From positions 62,001 to 126,000 of the forward strand of contig LWTL01000121.1 of NCBI GenBank assembly GCA_002101235.1: a stretch of DNA of 64,000 nucleotides. Direction: 5' to 3'. Numbering within the stretch: position 1 is the first letter of the stretch; every line of letters begins with the position of its first letter. Below are positions 32,281-40,521 of this stretch, one piece after another. This stretch comes from Cycloclasticus sp. symbiont of Bathymodiolus heckerae. Lineage in GTDB: Bacteria > Pseudomonadota > Gammaproteobacteria > Methylococcales > Cycloclasticaceae. A program made the translations under genes and the position numbers. Below the pieces are notes generated by a model. The model saw only the letters and a list, made by a program, of their open reading frames with translations, made no database searches and had not been told where the DNA came from.

Positions 32281-32621
32281 CGAATTCTAATAGATACGCA
32301 TATTTATCTGTGGATGCTTTCCTGTCCTGAAAAATTAAGTGCGGATAGACGATATAAACTAGAGCTAGCTTCAAACGAAGTTTATTTAAACGCTATGAGT
32401 ATTACCGAATTAGTCATTAATTTTGATCCTGTGAAGGCAGCTGAAGAAATGGACGTTCAATTGTTAAGTTTTCGGGCAGTGATGCGGTGTTGTTAAAAGA
32501 ATTATCTTTTCCTCATAGAGACCCTTTTGATCGTATGATTATCGTTCAAGCAAATAACCAGCAGCTACTGCTAATGTCGGAGGATAGTAAGTTTAAACAA
32601 TATGGCTGTAAGCTAATTTAA
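32281..32621 (+). pseudogene. VapC-type PIN-domain toxin relic
   Basis: The stretch begins RILIDTHIYLW, the PIN-domain N-terminus with its first catalytic Asp, but without a start codon. It continues to NAMSITELVI, where family members carry about 20 more residues than are present here. After VQLLSF the frame breaks, and the conserved end (FPHRDPFDRMIIVQA then LLLMSEDSKFKQYG) continues in another frame to the stop at 32621. The start loss, internal deletion and frameshift together mark it as dead. It stands beside hemE on the edge of the accessory patch. Confidence 0.75.
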
Positions 32622-32628
32622 AGTGTAA

Positions 32629-34656
32629 TTAGTTATTAAAGGGTAATGACTCTTTTTGACGAATAATGTGAATAGCATTTTTAAGCTGTTTAATTCTGCG
32701 AACATATTTTCTAATACGGCCTGCCGGAGATTGTGCAATATCATCTAAAAGTTTTTCTGATTCACTTAAACGCTTTAAGCCAATAAGCGCATGCGCTTGC
32801 ATTAACCCAAAGCGAGGGTTTCTAGGGTTGAGTTTTAACCCGCTGTCAGCAGTAGATAGAGCATCAGCGAAACGGTTTTGCTTCATTCTAATAGCAAATA
32901 AATGCACCAAAGAATAATAGCGGTGGGCCGATTTTCCTTTTGGCTTATCTATGAGTGCCTGAAGCCAACTACTAACGTCATCAGCCTTTGATAGGCATCG
33001 CTCATTGCCCGACATGACGCATTTTATTGCAACATCCAATGCGCGAATTCCCCAAGCGCCCATCGGCTTTTCGCGAATGATGCCAGCAATATAGTCTGGG
33101 CGAGCAAGCTGTAATGAACCTAGTTGGTTTTCTAATTGAGAAAACGATTTAGGTGTGACCATACTCAGGCTGATAAGAAAGCCTGCCTCTTTAGGCGATA
33201 GCTCCGCCGCACGTAAGTAGTAGGCATAAGAGCCTTCGAAATCTTTTTCGCGTTTTCGTAATATCTCCCCACGCAAATATTGACTACTGGGCGAGTCGGG
33301 GTGGTTTATCGCAAGACTTTCAATTAAGGCAGACTCACTGCTCCAATATTGAGCACGGTTGAATGTACCAAAGCCTAGGCAAAAAACAATAATTGTAATC
33401 AGGCCTAAGCGCAGCGCAGTAGGCATCTTATCAGGCAGTGCGAAAACCAATAAATACGTTAAGCCAAACAGCGGGCCAAGAGCAGGTAAATAATTGCGGT
33501 GTTCGTGAATAATTTCTAACGGAAATACTGTGGACTCAAGGCTATGCCCAACTAAGAACCAAAGAACACCGAAGGCAAAAACAGGGAACCGGTTCCGCCA
33601 ATAAATCGAGAGGATGAGTAAAGTAATAATGCCGAGAATACTCGGAATAGTCGTCCAGATAGAGAATAAATCAGAGCTTAAAGTAAAATCATCGTGGAAT
33701 AGGCCCATGGTTTGAATGTCAGGGATAACTATCATCGACAAATAAAACCAAAGCACGCGTGGCTCGGTTAATACACGCTCTATAAAGGTGAAAGGTCGTC
33801 CACTGTAGCCGCCAGTAATAAAAGTAGGGTGCTGAAACCAATAAAACAAGCCGGCTAAAATGGGTAGCGCAAGAAATAAAATAAAGAACCAGCGCACTTT
33901 TTTGATTGTTTCTGTACGGCTAGGTAACTGGCTTAATAAAGTAAATTCAAGCGCCCCGATATAGGCGGGAAGCAACACGGCGTTCTCTTTGCAGGCAGAG
34001 CCAAGCACCGTGCCGCCGATTAGTCCTAAACACATTAGCCATAAACCTTGAATAGGTTTTTCATTAAGCGATAAACGCCCAATAACGTAAATGCATGCGC
34101 CCATCAGCATAAACATGCCTGCCATGCTGGTCATCCGCTGTACAACATACAGCACGCTGGTTAGCAAAAAGGCGTGCAATGCCCAAATTAACGTACCGCT
34201 CGTGGCGAACACTAAACGAGGGTTAGAAAGAGTTGAGCGCTGCGCCCAAGACGATCGAGCAATACAGGGCCACAGTAGCGTTAAAAGCCAAAATACAAGG
34301 CCAGAATTAATACAGTGAACAGCAATATTTGTCAGTTTGAAGTAAACAGATTTAAAACCGTCGGCGAAATAATAATTAAGCCCGAATGAAAGTGCAGGGA
34401 TAACGCGTTTCAAAGGCCCGCTCTCGTTAGAAAGAGCCGAGCGTACAATTTCCTGTTCAGTTAGTTCATGTATAGGGACGTTTGGGTTCTCAAGAATATT
34501 AAGCTGATCATCAAAAACGAACGGACCATGCCAGCCAGGCGCATAAACTAAAAAGATAGCAATGCAGCACAAGCACCAAGCCAAAAGAGGGGAGCGATAA
34601 ATCAAGGGGTCAGCCAGCTTGATTCTTATAGGCTTCACTTTTCCTATCCCCACCAT
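32629..34656 (-). CDS. polytopic membrane protein with C-terminal TPR repeats, GT-C glycosyltransferase-like
   Basis: A 660-675 residue inner-membrane protein with about ten to eleven hydrophobic helices in the first 430 residues and tetratricopeptide-like helices in the last 220 (for example SSQYLRGEILRKREKDFEGSY and DALSTADSGLKLNPRNPRFG). The first periplasmic loop has PFVFDDQLNI; a paired acidic motif there is seen in GT-C glycosyltransferases such as the PMT and TMTC families. Substrate and function are unknown. The first 13-19 codons lie in a RAYT repeat and overlap the transposase gene. A TTG at about 34607 (MIYRSPLLAW) is a likelier start than 34656. It lies near the minor pilin genes, so a role in pilin glycosylation is possible but unproved. 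Confidence 0.7.
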   Translation of the reverse strand: MVGIGKVKPIRIKLADPLIYRSPLLAWCLCCIAIFLVYAPGWHGPFVFDDQLNILENPNVPIHELTEQEIVRSALSNESGPLKRVIPALSFGLNYYFADGFKSVYFKLTNIAVHCINSGLVFWLLTLLWPCIARSSWAQRSTLSNPRLVFATSGTLIWALHAFLLTSVLYVVQRMTSMAGMFMLMGACIYVIGRLSLNEKPIQGLWLMCLGLIGGTVLGSACKENAVLLPAYIGALEFTLLSQLPSRTETIKKVRWFFILFLALPILAGLFYWFQHPTFITGGYSGRPFTFIERVLTEPRVLWFYLSMIVIPDIQTMGLFHDDFTLSSDLFSIWTTIPSILGIITLLILSIYWRNRFPVFAFGVLWFLVGHSLESTVFPLEIIHEHRNYLPALGPLFGLTYLLVFALPDKMPTALRLGLITIIVFCLGFGTFNRAQYWSSESALIESLAINHPDSPSSQYLRGEILRKREKDFEGSYAYYLRAAELSPKEAGFLISLSMVTPKSFSQLENQLGSLQLARPDYIAGIIREKPMGAWGIRALDVAIKCVMSGNERCLSKADDVSSWLQALIDKPKGKSAHRYYSLVHLFAIRMKQNRFADALSTADSGLKLNPRNPRFGLMQAHALIGLKRLSESEKLLDDIAQSPAGRIRKYVRRIKQLKNAIHIIRQKESLPFNN
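34600..34624 (+). repeat. RAYT-associated palindromic repeat, copy 1
   Basis: AATCAAG and CTTGATT form a seven-pair hairpin around GGGTCAGCCAG. The same 25-base unit recurs at 35350 and, inverted, at 35963. Read on the minus strand, this copy supplies the stop codon of the transposase gene (AAT CAA GCT GGC TGA). Confidence 0.9.
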
Positions 34657-35320
34657 GCGACGTAAGCTTAGTCACTCTGTTTATAAGCGCGCCTATTTTA
34701 TGATGATACGCATCACTGCCATAGGCCTCGCCCGCTAGAGTCGCTCTTTTAATTCTTTCCCGCTGCTGGTCAATATCTATTTGATCAAACAGGTCCCTAT
34801 ACCGTGGGGCCTTTAGTTTAGGAACGTCACTTAGTTGTGAATATAAGCAATGCTCCGTTATTAATTTATCAGCCTCGCCTAACGCATTATGGGCATAGCT
34901 TGACCAGGGATATTCAGAGGCATTAGACACCATATTTGCCATAACAGGGTTCATCTCAATATATTTGTATAAGCTAAAAAGGTACGAATGGCTATCCACC
35001 AAGCAAGACTTAAACCGGCCTTCCCATAATGTTCCCGTTCGTTTGTGCAAAGCGTTGAAATAGCGAACATAGCGGTTAGCTATCGCCTGCATAAAAACAG
35101 CCAGCTGCTCCTTACTACTGGGAGTAACCAAGAAATGTAAATGATTCGTCATAATGACATAAGCATGCAAAGAACACCCAGACTTCTTTAAGCCATGGGC
35201 AATATCTTCTTTGATTCTAAACATATCATCTTCGGAGTTGAAAATGCTTTGCCTGTTATTTCCCCTGTGCATAATATGCAAAGGTTGATTAGGAATTACG
35301 AGTCGAGGGAGTCTAGCCAT
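34610..35320 (-). CDS. REP-associated tyrosine transposase (RAYT, Y1 family)
   Basis: A 236-residue single-strand transposase of the IS200/IS605-like Y1 superfamily. It begins with the RAYT-typical MARLPRLVIPNQPLHIMHRGNNRQ. The HUH motif is HLH in MTNHLHFLV, and the catalytic tyrosine lies in LYKYIEMNPVMA, followed by YPWSSYAHNALG. RAYTs are domesticated or semi-mobile enzymes that spread short palindromic repeats, and this gene is flanked by such repeats on both sides. Its last codons, KNQAG and stop, are encoded by repeat copy 1. The gene looks intact. Confidence 0.92.
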   Translation of the reverse strand: MARLPRLVIPNQPLHIMHRGNNRQSIFNSEDDMFRIKEDIAHGLKKSGCSLHAYVIMTNHLHFLVTPSSKEQLAVFMQAIANRYVRYFNALHKRTGTLWEGRFKSCLVDSHSYLFSLYKYIEMNPVMANMVSNASEYPWSSYAHNALGEADKLITEHCLYSQLSDVPKLKAPRYRDLFDQIDIDQQRERIKRATLAGEAYGSDAYHHKIGALINRVTKLTSHGGDRKSEAYKNQAG

Positions 35321-35349
35321 TGACGTAATTTATCTTAATGAGTCAGTTA

Positions 35350-35374
35350 AATCAAGGGGTCAGCCAGCTTGATT
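35350..35374 (+). repeat. RAYT-associated palindromic repeat, copy 2
   Basis: This unit is identical to copy 1 over 25 bases, in the same orientation, 30 bases upstream of the transposase start codon. It lies between the transposase and the toxin-antitoxin pair. Confidence 0.9.
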
Positions 35375-35382
35375 CCTTTCAG

Positions 35383-35425
35383 CCTAAGCCCGCTAGGTTG
35401 CCTTATGAAACCTTAGGAGTATAAT
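35383..35425 (+). promoter_or_regulatory. promoter and possible operator of the parD-relE pair
   Basis: TTGCCT (35398-35403) and TATAAT (35420-35425) with a 16-base spacer lie 35 bases before the antitoxin start. An inverted repeat, CCTAAG (35383-35388) with CTTAGG (35412-35417), straddles the -35 box and could be the site through which the antitoxin represses its own promoter. The operator role is inferred. Confidence 0.5.
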
Positions 35426-35460
35426 TTGCACATAACCAAAGAGTTTAAAAAGGACAAGTT

Positions 35461-35679
35461 ATGTCTAAAGCAATAAAGTTATCTGATCAGCTTATTAACG
35501 ATGCGAGTATTAATGGTCGGGCGCAACACCGAAGCACACCCAAGCAAATTGAATATTGGGCGCGAATCGGAAAAATAGCCGATGAAAATCCAGACCTACC
35601 TCTTAGTCTTATTAAAGGCATGCTGCTCGGAATCGAAGAAAATAGAAGCGGAGAAGTTTCAGAGTATACATTCGGGTGA
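35461..35679 (+). CDS. ParD-like antitoxin
   Basis: A 72-residue protein of the ParD-like antitoxin family. The N-terminal half (SKAIKLSDQLINDASINGRAQ) is a ribbon-helix-helix-like DNA-binding segment, followed by HRSTPKQIEYWARIGKIADENPDLP, the family's conserved core. It is paired with the RelE-like toxin through a four-base GTGA overlap. It has a good AAGGACAAG ribosome site. It should still repress its operon although the toxin is damaged. Confidence 0.8.
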   Translation: MSKAIKLSDQLINDASINGRAQHRSTPKQIEYWARIGKIADENPDLPLSLIKGMLLGIEENRSGEVSEYTFG

Positions 35680-35921
35680 TAATCCAGCAAACGACTTCCT
35701 TTAAGTGCAGTGTTAAGAAAATGCATAAGACAGAAAAAGAGGCTTTGGACAAGGCAGTTAAAGTAATTGCTGCTAACCCTAAAGAAGGCGAAATGAAATC
35801 AGGTGACTTAGCTGGTGTTCAAGTATTCAAATACAAACATAATACGCAACAATACCAACTAGCCTATATCTACGTAGAAGAGAAATTAACACTCACCTTC
35901 ATAAGGTTATGGCGTACATGA
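35676..35921 (+). pseudogene. RelE/ParE-family toxin, C-terminus lost by frameshift
   Basis: A RelE-superfamily toxin of the kind that cleaves mRNA on the ribosome. It starts at a GTG that overlaps the antitoxin stop. The core GEMKSGDLAGVQVFKYKHNT then QLAYIYVEEKLTLTF is well conserved. The expected C-terminus is lost: after TFIR the frame reads LWRT and stops. Removing one T from the pair at 35907-35908 restores YGVHENFYRDLKR with a stop at 35949, which is the usual ending of this group. The missing part normally carries active-site residues, so the toxin is probably inactive. Confidence 0.8.
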
Positions 35922-35962
35922 GAACTTCTATAGGGATTTAAAGAGATAGAGTGGCTTATGAG

Positions 35963-35987
35963 AATCAAGCTGGCTGACCCCTTGATC
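35963..35987 (-). repeat. RAYT-associated palindromic repeat, copy 3 (inverted)
   Basis: The same unit in the opposite orientation (AATCAAG, CTGGCTGACCC, CTTGAT). It closes the toxin-antitoxin side of the patch. Confidence 0.88.
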
Positions 35988-35990
35988 CCG

Positions 35991-36010
35991 AGCTGGCTGA
36001 CCCCTTGATC
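35991..36010 (-). repeat. RAYT-associated repeat, partial copy 4 (inverted)
   Basis: The unit repeats in tandem with copy 3 but lacks its outer ATCAAG arm; it reads AGCTGGCTGACCCCTTGATC. Tandem partial copies suggest slippage or a second insertion at the same end. Confidence 0.85.
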
Positions 36011-36051
36011 CCATTGAATTTATCTTTTTTGAACGTATGAACCCTTGATTC

Positions 36052-37803
36052 TTACGGGCTAACAATGATAGAAATAGAGGTTGTATTTAAAGTCTCGGTA
36101 TTAACTTCTCTATCAACCCAGCCGTTAGAGCCATCAAATATTTGAGATCTTACAACAGTAGTTGATGGGGTTGCGTATGAGTAAAATAGCCCTCTGGAAT
36201 ATGAGTCTTCGTCCCCGTCAGTTAGTCTTTGGTTGGAAACGCAGTTTGGTCCAGCGCTGATATTTGAAGATTTACATGCCTGTCCTGTACCGTTGGGTAT
36301 GTCATCATGCTGGCCAGGGGCCCAATCGTTTGAAACTACTCCATTGCCGGTATATGTGGCCGTGAATGTTTGATTGTCTTCATCTGGCGTCCAGCCTGCA
36401 AGTCTGGCTAAGTCGACATCGAAAAAAGGTATCCGGTCTATAGGGACGTTAGTGGCTGTGTATGTAGCGCCTTCATAAACCCCGTCTGGAATTTCATCCA
36501 TATAAATAGCTTTTACCTGCAATTGAATGGTCGAGTTATTTGTAAGCGTGCTGTGCCCACCAGCTAAAATTTCGCTTGCGGCGTAAGTAGCAAATGAGTT
36601 GTCAATAGTCGAATATGAGTTTAGATAATAAGAAGCGCCCTGAGTAGCCTCAACATCTGCAGTCACCCTTATAAGACTGGTTACATAGGTTGAGTAAATA
36701 GCAGAATTAGTTGACGTGTTAAAAAAGCTTTCCGGGATGATATTAAATCCAATTAATTTCCAATCAGGAAATACTTTAAAGCCACCAGAAATGTATTTTA
36801 ATCTACATACTTTATAGGCAACACTTGATGAGACAGCTACTTCAGTTTTTCCGTCTCTACAGCAAAGGTCGCACTCGAAAGGTTGGTCATTATCACCCAG
36901 CTGGTTTTCTTTAAGTTCTGTGTACTCAGTTGTGTAAGTTTCTTCGGCCGACAGGTCAGTTATCGCTTTAACTGTATTATCCCATGAGGTGTAACCAACT
37001 AAGTGCTCTGTTACATCTGGATTGACTTTTTTGCAGACGCACCCAACGGTTTTAAAGCGGTCGCGTCTTTGTATAGAATTCGTTGAAGTGTTAAATACGA
37101 GTGACTCGAAAGCAGTAACAACACCGGCCCCAGCCCGACTGATATTAGGCGCCACTTGTCCACCAATAAGAGTTTTGCCCTCTCCGATAGAGAGCCCACC
37201 AGATAGGTCGGCGTTCTCGTCAGTTTTGTCAGTAGGCCCATTATTACCTGTGCCAGTACTGTTTGAAACAGTAGTTAATGAGGGGTCATACCTATATATT
37301 GCTGTGTCAAATGAAACTACGTTATTGGTGTTGTCACCAACACCATTCCAAGAGGCAACGACATGAACATGTTTGAAAGCTGGGAAAGCAGTTACTGCTG
37401 GCGCTGTTAAGCCGGAATCCGCATAATAATAGTCAACAACGTCCCATGACAAGTCATAGCTCATGTTGCCTGAAGAAATTGGACCTGGCTTTATTCTGCC
37501 CCCTCTATTGCTGAGAATATGATCATAAGCTAAAGAAAGTGGGCTTATAATTACATTGTCCGCATCTACGGATAATGTGCTCCAGTTTGTTGTAGAACTT
37601 AGGTTTATAAATCTCGATAGATCATCGATTTTCCTATTAACTATGCTTGCAGCGACAGACTTTTGATTGGCATTACTTCCGCTTCTAAGTAGCGATGTTT
37701 GTAATTTTGAGACGGCTAATATTCCAATAGCAAGTACTAATACGGCAATCATAACTTCAATTAAACTAAAGCCATGTTGTTTTTTGAATTTATACATCGT
37801 CAT
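36052..37803 (-). CDS. PilV-like minor pilin, unusually long
   Basis: Begins with a class III prepilin leader: MTMYKFKKQHGFSLIEVMIAVLVLAIGILAVSKLQTSLLR, cut by PilD before Phe, then the hydrophobic alpha1 helix typical of PilV. Normal PilV proteins are about 150-200 residues; this one has 583. The extra part contains a cysteine-rich patch (CVCKK and ECDLCCRDGKTEV) and Thr/Ser-rich stretches. It is the last gene of a four-gene minus-strand unit fimT-pilW-pilX-pilV. The start at 37803 follows an AAAGGG site. The large domain may serve as a tip adhesin domain; this is inference. Confidence 0.8.
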   Translation of the reverse strand: MTMYKFKKQHGFSLIEVMIAVLVLAIGILAVSKLQTSLLRSGSNANQKSVAASIVNRKIDDLSRFINLSSTTNWSTLSVDADNVIISPLSLAYDHILSNRGGRIKPGPISSGNMSYDLSWDVVDYYYADSGLTAPAVTAFPAFKHVHVVASWNGVGDNTNNVVSFDTAIYRYDPSLTTVSNSTGTGNNGPTDKTDENADLSGGLSIGEGKTLIGGQVAPNISRAGAGVVTAFESLVFNTSTNSIQRRDRFKTVGCVCKKVNPDVTEHLVGYTSWDNTVKAITDLSAEETYTTEYTELKENQLGDNDQPFECDLCCRDGKTEVAVSSSVAYKVCRLKYISGGFKVFPDWKLIGFNIIPESFFNTSTNSAIYSTYVTSLIRVTADVEATQGASYYLNSYSTIDNSFATYAASEILAGGHSTLTNNSTIQLQVKAIYMDEIPDGVYEGATYTATNVPIDRIPFFDVDLARLAGWTPDEDNQTFTATYTGNGVVSNDWAPGQHDDIPNGTGQACKSSNISAGPNCVSNQRLTDGDEDSYSRGLFYSYATPSTTVVRSQIFDGSNGWVDREVNTETLNTTSISIIVSP

Positions 37804-37814
37804 AGGTATGCCCT

Positions 37815-39239
37815 TTAGTTAGCTTTAAAGTCTTTTGCGCTGTATTTAAATTTAGCAATGTCGCTGTTCAGTGAGTCGTCTTGAAGGGTAGAGAGCACGC
37901 AAAAATCGTAAATTTGCTCGTAGTTACCATTGGTTAGAAAAGTATAAGAGTCAGAGTCTTCGATAATAATTGAACCATGAACTTTTGCTCCACCATTAGC
38001 TTTAAAGTCTTGTAGGCCAATAAAAATTCCCCATACATCAGCGCCAGCATTGAGTGTTAATTTACTTTCTGTAACGATAATTATAGGCTCGTACTGTGTG
38101 CCGGCGTCGGTAAACGATGCGTCACCTGTGCACCAAACTATTGGTTTATCATTAGCGGCATAACCTGCGAGATCACTATTTCCACATGGGCCATCAATAT
38201 AAATCCCATCATTTTGGGCGATGGTCCTCACTTCACTAACGGACTTTCCATTGAAAAAATGCTCAAAAGGGCTATCAGGAAAGTCTTCAATAACATTCCA
38301 ATCGCCTTTAATATCCGGGTGAAGCTCGGTAGGCAAGTATCCTGTTATGCTTCCAGCGCCACTGTCACTTAAATGATCTTCAGGGTCGCACGCGCAGTTA
38401 CTCCAATCATCAGTATCGGTATACTCGTAAATGCACATCAAATGGCCGCTTCCCCATGACGAATCTTCATTGTCGTCTATATAGGCATCTACACCGCATG
38501 TTTGCCAAGTGCCGCCACTGCCATCGGTCCAAATAGAGATATCTCCAAGTTTATCCCCATCTTCGTTTGTTAATGCGCTGATGTTGAGTGGGCTCACCAG
38601 TTTGCAATCAGATTGATTATGGGTAACACGGGGGTCTGCAACAATAGTGAAACTACCTGACAGATCAATGCCCGATGCTAAGATGGGTGGAATTACACCA
38701 GGGGTGATGAAAGTTGTTTTAGCATAAGAAACTTGTGCGTATGCTTCGCCAGTACCGTCTAGGCTATTACCTGTGCCGATTGCGGTGATAATTGTGCCGA
38801 TTGATGATGCATCGTACACAATGTATGAGTCTGACGTGAGTCCAGCATTTAGTGCGGCGGTGTACTCCAGAGGGTCAATAGTTGTTGTTCCTATAACTCC
38901 ATCATAGGCTAAGTCATAGGTTTGGCCTCCTACGGTGCAAGGGAAGTCACCTTGTATAGCTCCTGTGCAACTTTTCCATGAATAAGAGGTGTCAGCCAGC
39001 CCGTCATATAAGCCAGTGTTTTTTTCTATAAATGCAGATGCTTGTTCGAGAGCGGCGTCAGCGGCTGCTTTTGCTTCTTTGTGGCGATATTCGTTACCTG
39101 CGATGCGCTGATCCATGACGCCAACACGTGCGGCAAATATAGTGATGAGCGTAACGCCTAGTAGCAAAACAATCGATACAAGAAGTACAGCAGCGCCTTT
39201 TTGATGATGTAGGTAACTATGGTTTTTATATTGCGTCAT
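37815..39239 (-). CDS. PilX-like type IV pilus assembly protein
   Basis: The N-terminus HHQKGAAVLLVSIVLLLGVTLITIFAARVGVMDQRIAGNEYRHKEAKAAADAALEQA matches the PilX N-terminal domain, which is pilin-like with an alanine at the cleavage site. The remainder is a long domain with paired cysteines and a late segment (LTLNAGADVWGIFIGLQDFKANGGAKVHGSIIIED) like a beta-helical carbohydrate- or bactofilin-type region often seen at the end of PilX proteins. I use the ATG at 39239, five bases after GAGG. It overlaps the end of pilW's transcript region by only a few bases. About 475 residues is long for PilX, but such forms occur. Confidence 0.78.
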   Translation of the reverse strand: MTQYKNHSYLHHQKGAAVLLVSIVLLLGVTLITIFAARVGVMDQRIAGNEYRHKEAKAAADAALEQASAFIEKNTGLYDGLADTSYSWKSCTGAIQGDFPCTVGGQTYDLAYDGVIGTTTIDPLEYTAALNAGLTSDSYIVYDASSIGTIITAIGTGNSLDGTGEAYAQVSYAKTTFITPGVIPPILASGIDLSGSFTIVADPRVTHNQSDCKLVSPLNISALTNEDGDKLGDISIWTDGSGGTWQTCGVDAYIDDNEDSSWGSGHLMCIYEYTDTDDWSNCACDPEDHLSDSGAGSITGYLPTELHPDIKGDWNVIEDFPDSPFEHFFNGKSVSEVRTIAQNDGIYIDGPCGNSDLAGYAANDKPIVWCTGDASFTDAGTQYEPIIIVTESKLTLNAGADVWGIFIGLQDFKANGGAKVHGSIIIEDSDSYTFLTNGNYEQIYDFCVLSTLQDDSLNSDIAKFKYSAKDFKAN

Positions 39240-39246
39240 CATAACC

Positions 39247-39885
39247 TCAAGGTGTAGGGGCGTCATTTCTGACTCTTATGGTTTCTGTAATGGTTCTACT
39301 AGCGTCAGGACTATGGGGTAAATCGGTCGTGCCTGTTAGCGTAATTGTAATGTCGTATACGCTTACGCCGCTGACTGGGGGTACTGCGGCAAAGCCAGAA
39401 ACCCCTTGGTTGTTAACGCTTCCAGAAATGTCAAAAGTAAGAACGGTTATTTCAGCCATGTTGGCATCCGTAATTGATTCGCCTGTAAAAGTGCAACTGT
39501 CAGCAGTATCTCGTGCCCACCTAATTTGATTAGAGTCTAATCGAAAGCCAAATTCTTCTTGGTTCGTTCCTGTTGTTTTCCTTGCGCCATCATCATCATC
39601 ATAAGAGTATAAAATACAAGAAGCAGTTGAAGCGTTAAAGGCACTCATGAAGCTATCATTATTAGGGTCGGCCGAATAGCCAGCTCTTTTTAACTCATCA
39701 ACCATAAAGCTCATCGCACCCCTAAGTTCTTGATTAAGCCGAATCATTTTCATGTTTTCCACATTAGATCTAACGGTGGTTGAAAATACGGTGATGATGA
39801 CGGCGGTGACGAAGATTCCCAAAATCATGGCTATCATCAGCTCAATTAGGGTTAGCCCTTTTTGCTTATAGTTGTTCTTCAACAT
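39247..39885 (-). CDS. PilW-like minor pilin
   Basis: A 212-residue prepilin with leader MLKNNYKQKG and mature start LTLIELMIAMILGIFVTAVIITVFSTTVR. The segment RLNQELRGAMSFMVDELKRAGYSAD is characteristic of PilW. It overlaps the fimT-like gene by seven bases and is followed immediately by pilX, so the minor pilins are made from one transcript. Minor pilins prime pilus assembly and sit at the tip. Confidence 0.85.
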   Translation of the reverse strand: MLKNNYKQKGLTLIELMIAMILGIFVTAVIITVFSTTVRSNVENMKMIRLNQELRGAMSFMVDELKRAGYSADPNNDSFMSAFNASTASCILYSYDDDDGARKTTGTNQEEFGFRLDSNQIRWARDTADSCTFTGESITDANMAEITVLTFDISGSVNNQGVSGFAAVPPVSGVSVYDITITLTGTTDLPHSPDASRTITETIRVRNDAPTP

Positions 39886-40454
39886 GATTCGTAACCCCCG
39901 AATCCAGTATTAGAACAAATTCGTATACGCCCTAAGGTGCTGATATAAATAACAGTATTTCGACCATCGTTAAGGAAAGTTGCTTTGCCATTTGAAAATG
40001 AGCCAGTTGAGTCTTCAGAAAAACCTCTTAATGGTTCGAAGCCTGTCTCTTCAGGAGAGTCTTCAGGAAAAAGTGGCTCTAAGGCAGTATCACCATATGA
40101 TTCGTTGGTTACCACTTTCTGTATACCGTCAATTGCACAAGTTGTTGCGGTTGGAGTAGAAAGCAGGGAGTTTGTACAGTCGCAGTTCGCATCTTCTCTT
40201 AGCCCGTAGCACCAATTGGATCCGCTGCTACCAAAGGAAAGAATCACCTCATTGTTTCGTTTTATGGCCTCTGTTTTGGCAAAAACAAGGTCGGCATAAA
40301 GATTCTCGGTTGCTCCTTTGAGCTTTCTGCCTTCTAGAATTTTGTACATAGACGGCGCGGCTAGCGCAACAAGTACGCCTAAAATCACGACAGTGATAAG
40401 CAGTTCAATTAGCGTAAAGCCTTTCTGTATGTTTTGATGTTTCTTTAGGTTCAT
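39879..40454 (-). CDS. FimT/GspH-type minor pseudopilin
   Basis: First gene of the minor pilin unit. The prepilin leader is MNLKKHQNIQKG, and the mature part starts FTLIELLITVVILGVLVALAAPSMYKILEGRKLKGATENLYADLVFAKTEAIKRN, the GspH/FimT signature. The ATG at 40454 follows GGAGAG with an eight-base spacer; an upstream in-frame start at 40481 is less likely. Cysteines near WCYGL and the C-terminal CSNTGFGGYESC could form disulfides. Family members can bind DNA for competence, but I cannot tell whether this one does. Confidence 0.85.
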   Translation of the reverse strand: MNLKKHQNIQKGFTLIELLITVVILGVLVALAAPSMYKILEGRKLKGATENLYADLVFAKTEAIKRNNEVILSFGSSGSNWCYGLREDANCDCTNSLLSTPTATTCAIDGIQKVVTNESYGDTALEPLFPEDSPEETGFEPLRGFSEDSTGSFSNGKATFLNDGRNTVIYISTLGRIRICSNTGFGGYESC

Positions 40455-40521
40455 ATAAAGAGCTCTCCTAGATGACTTCAATTATAGTGGCGATATTAAT
40501 ACTTTCAAGGTGCGAGGCATA

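Noticed and set aside
32314..32496. Small intact gene of 60 codons
   Set aside because: It is the middle part of a decayed VapC toxin: the conserved beginning lies upstream in frame without a start, and the end is in another frame.
34600..36010. CRISPR array at the repeated 25-base units
   Set aside because: Only four copies, unequal spacing of hundreds of bases, two in inverted orientation; they flank a RAYT gene, so they are REP-type repeats.
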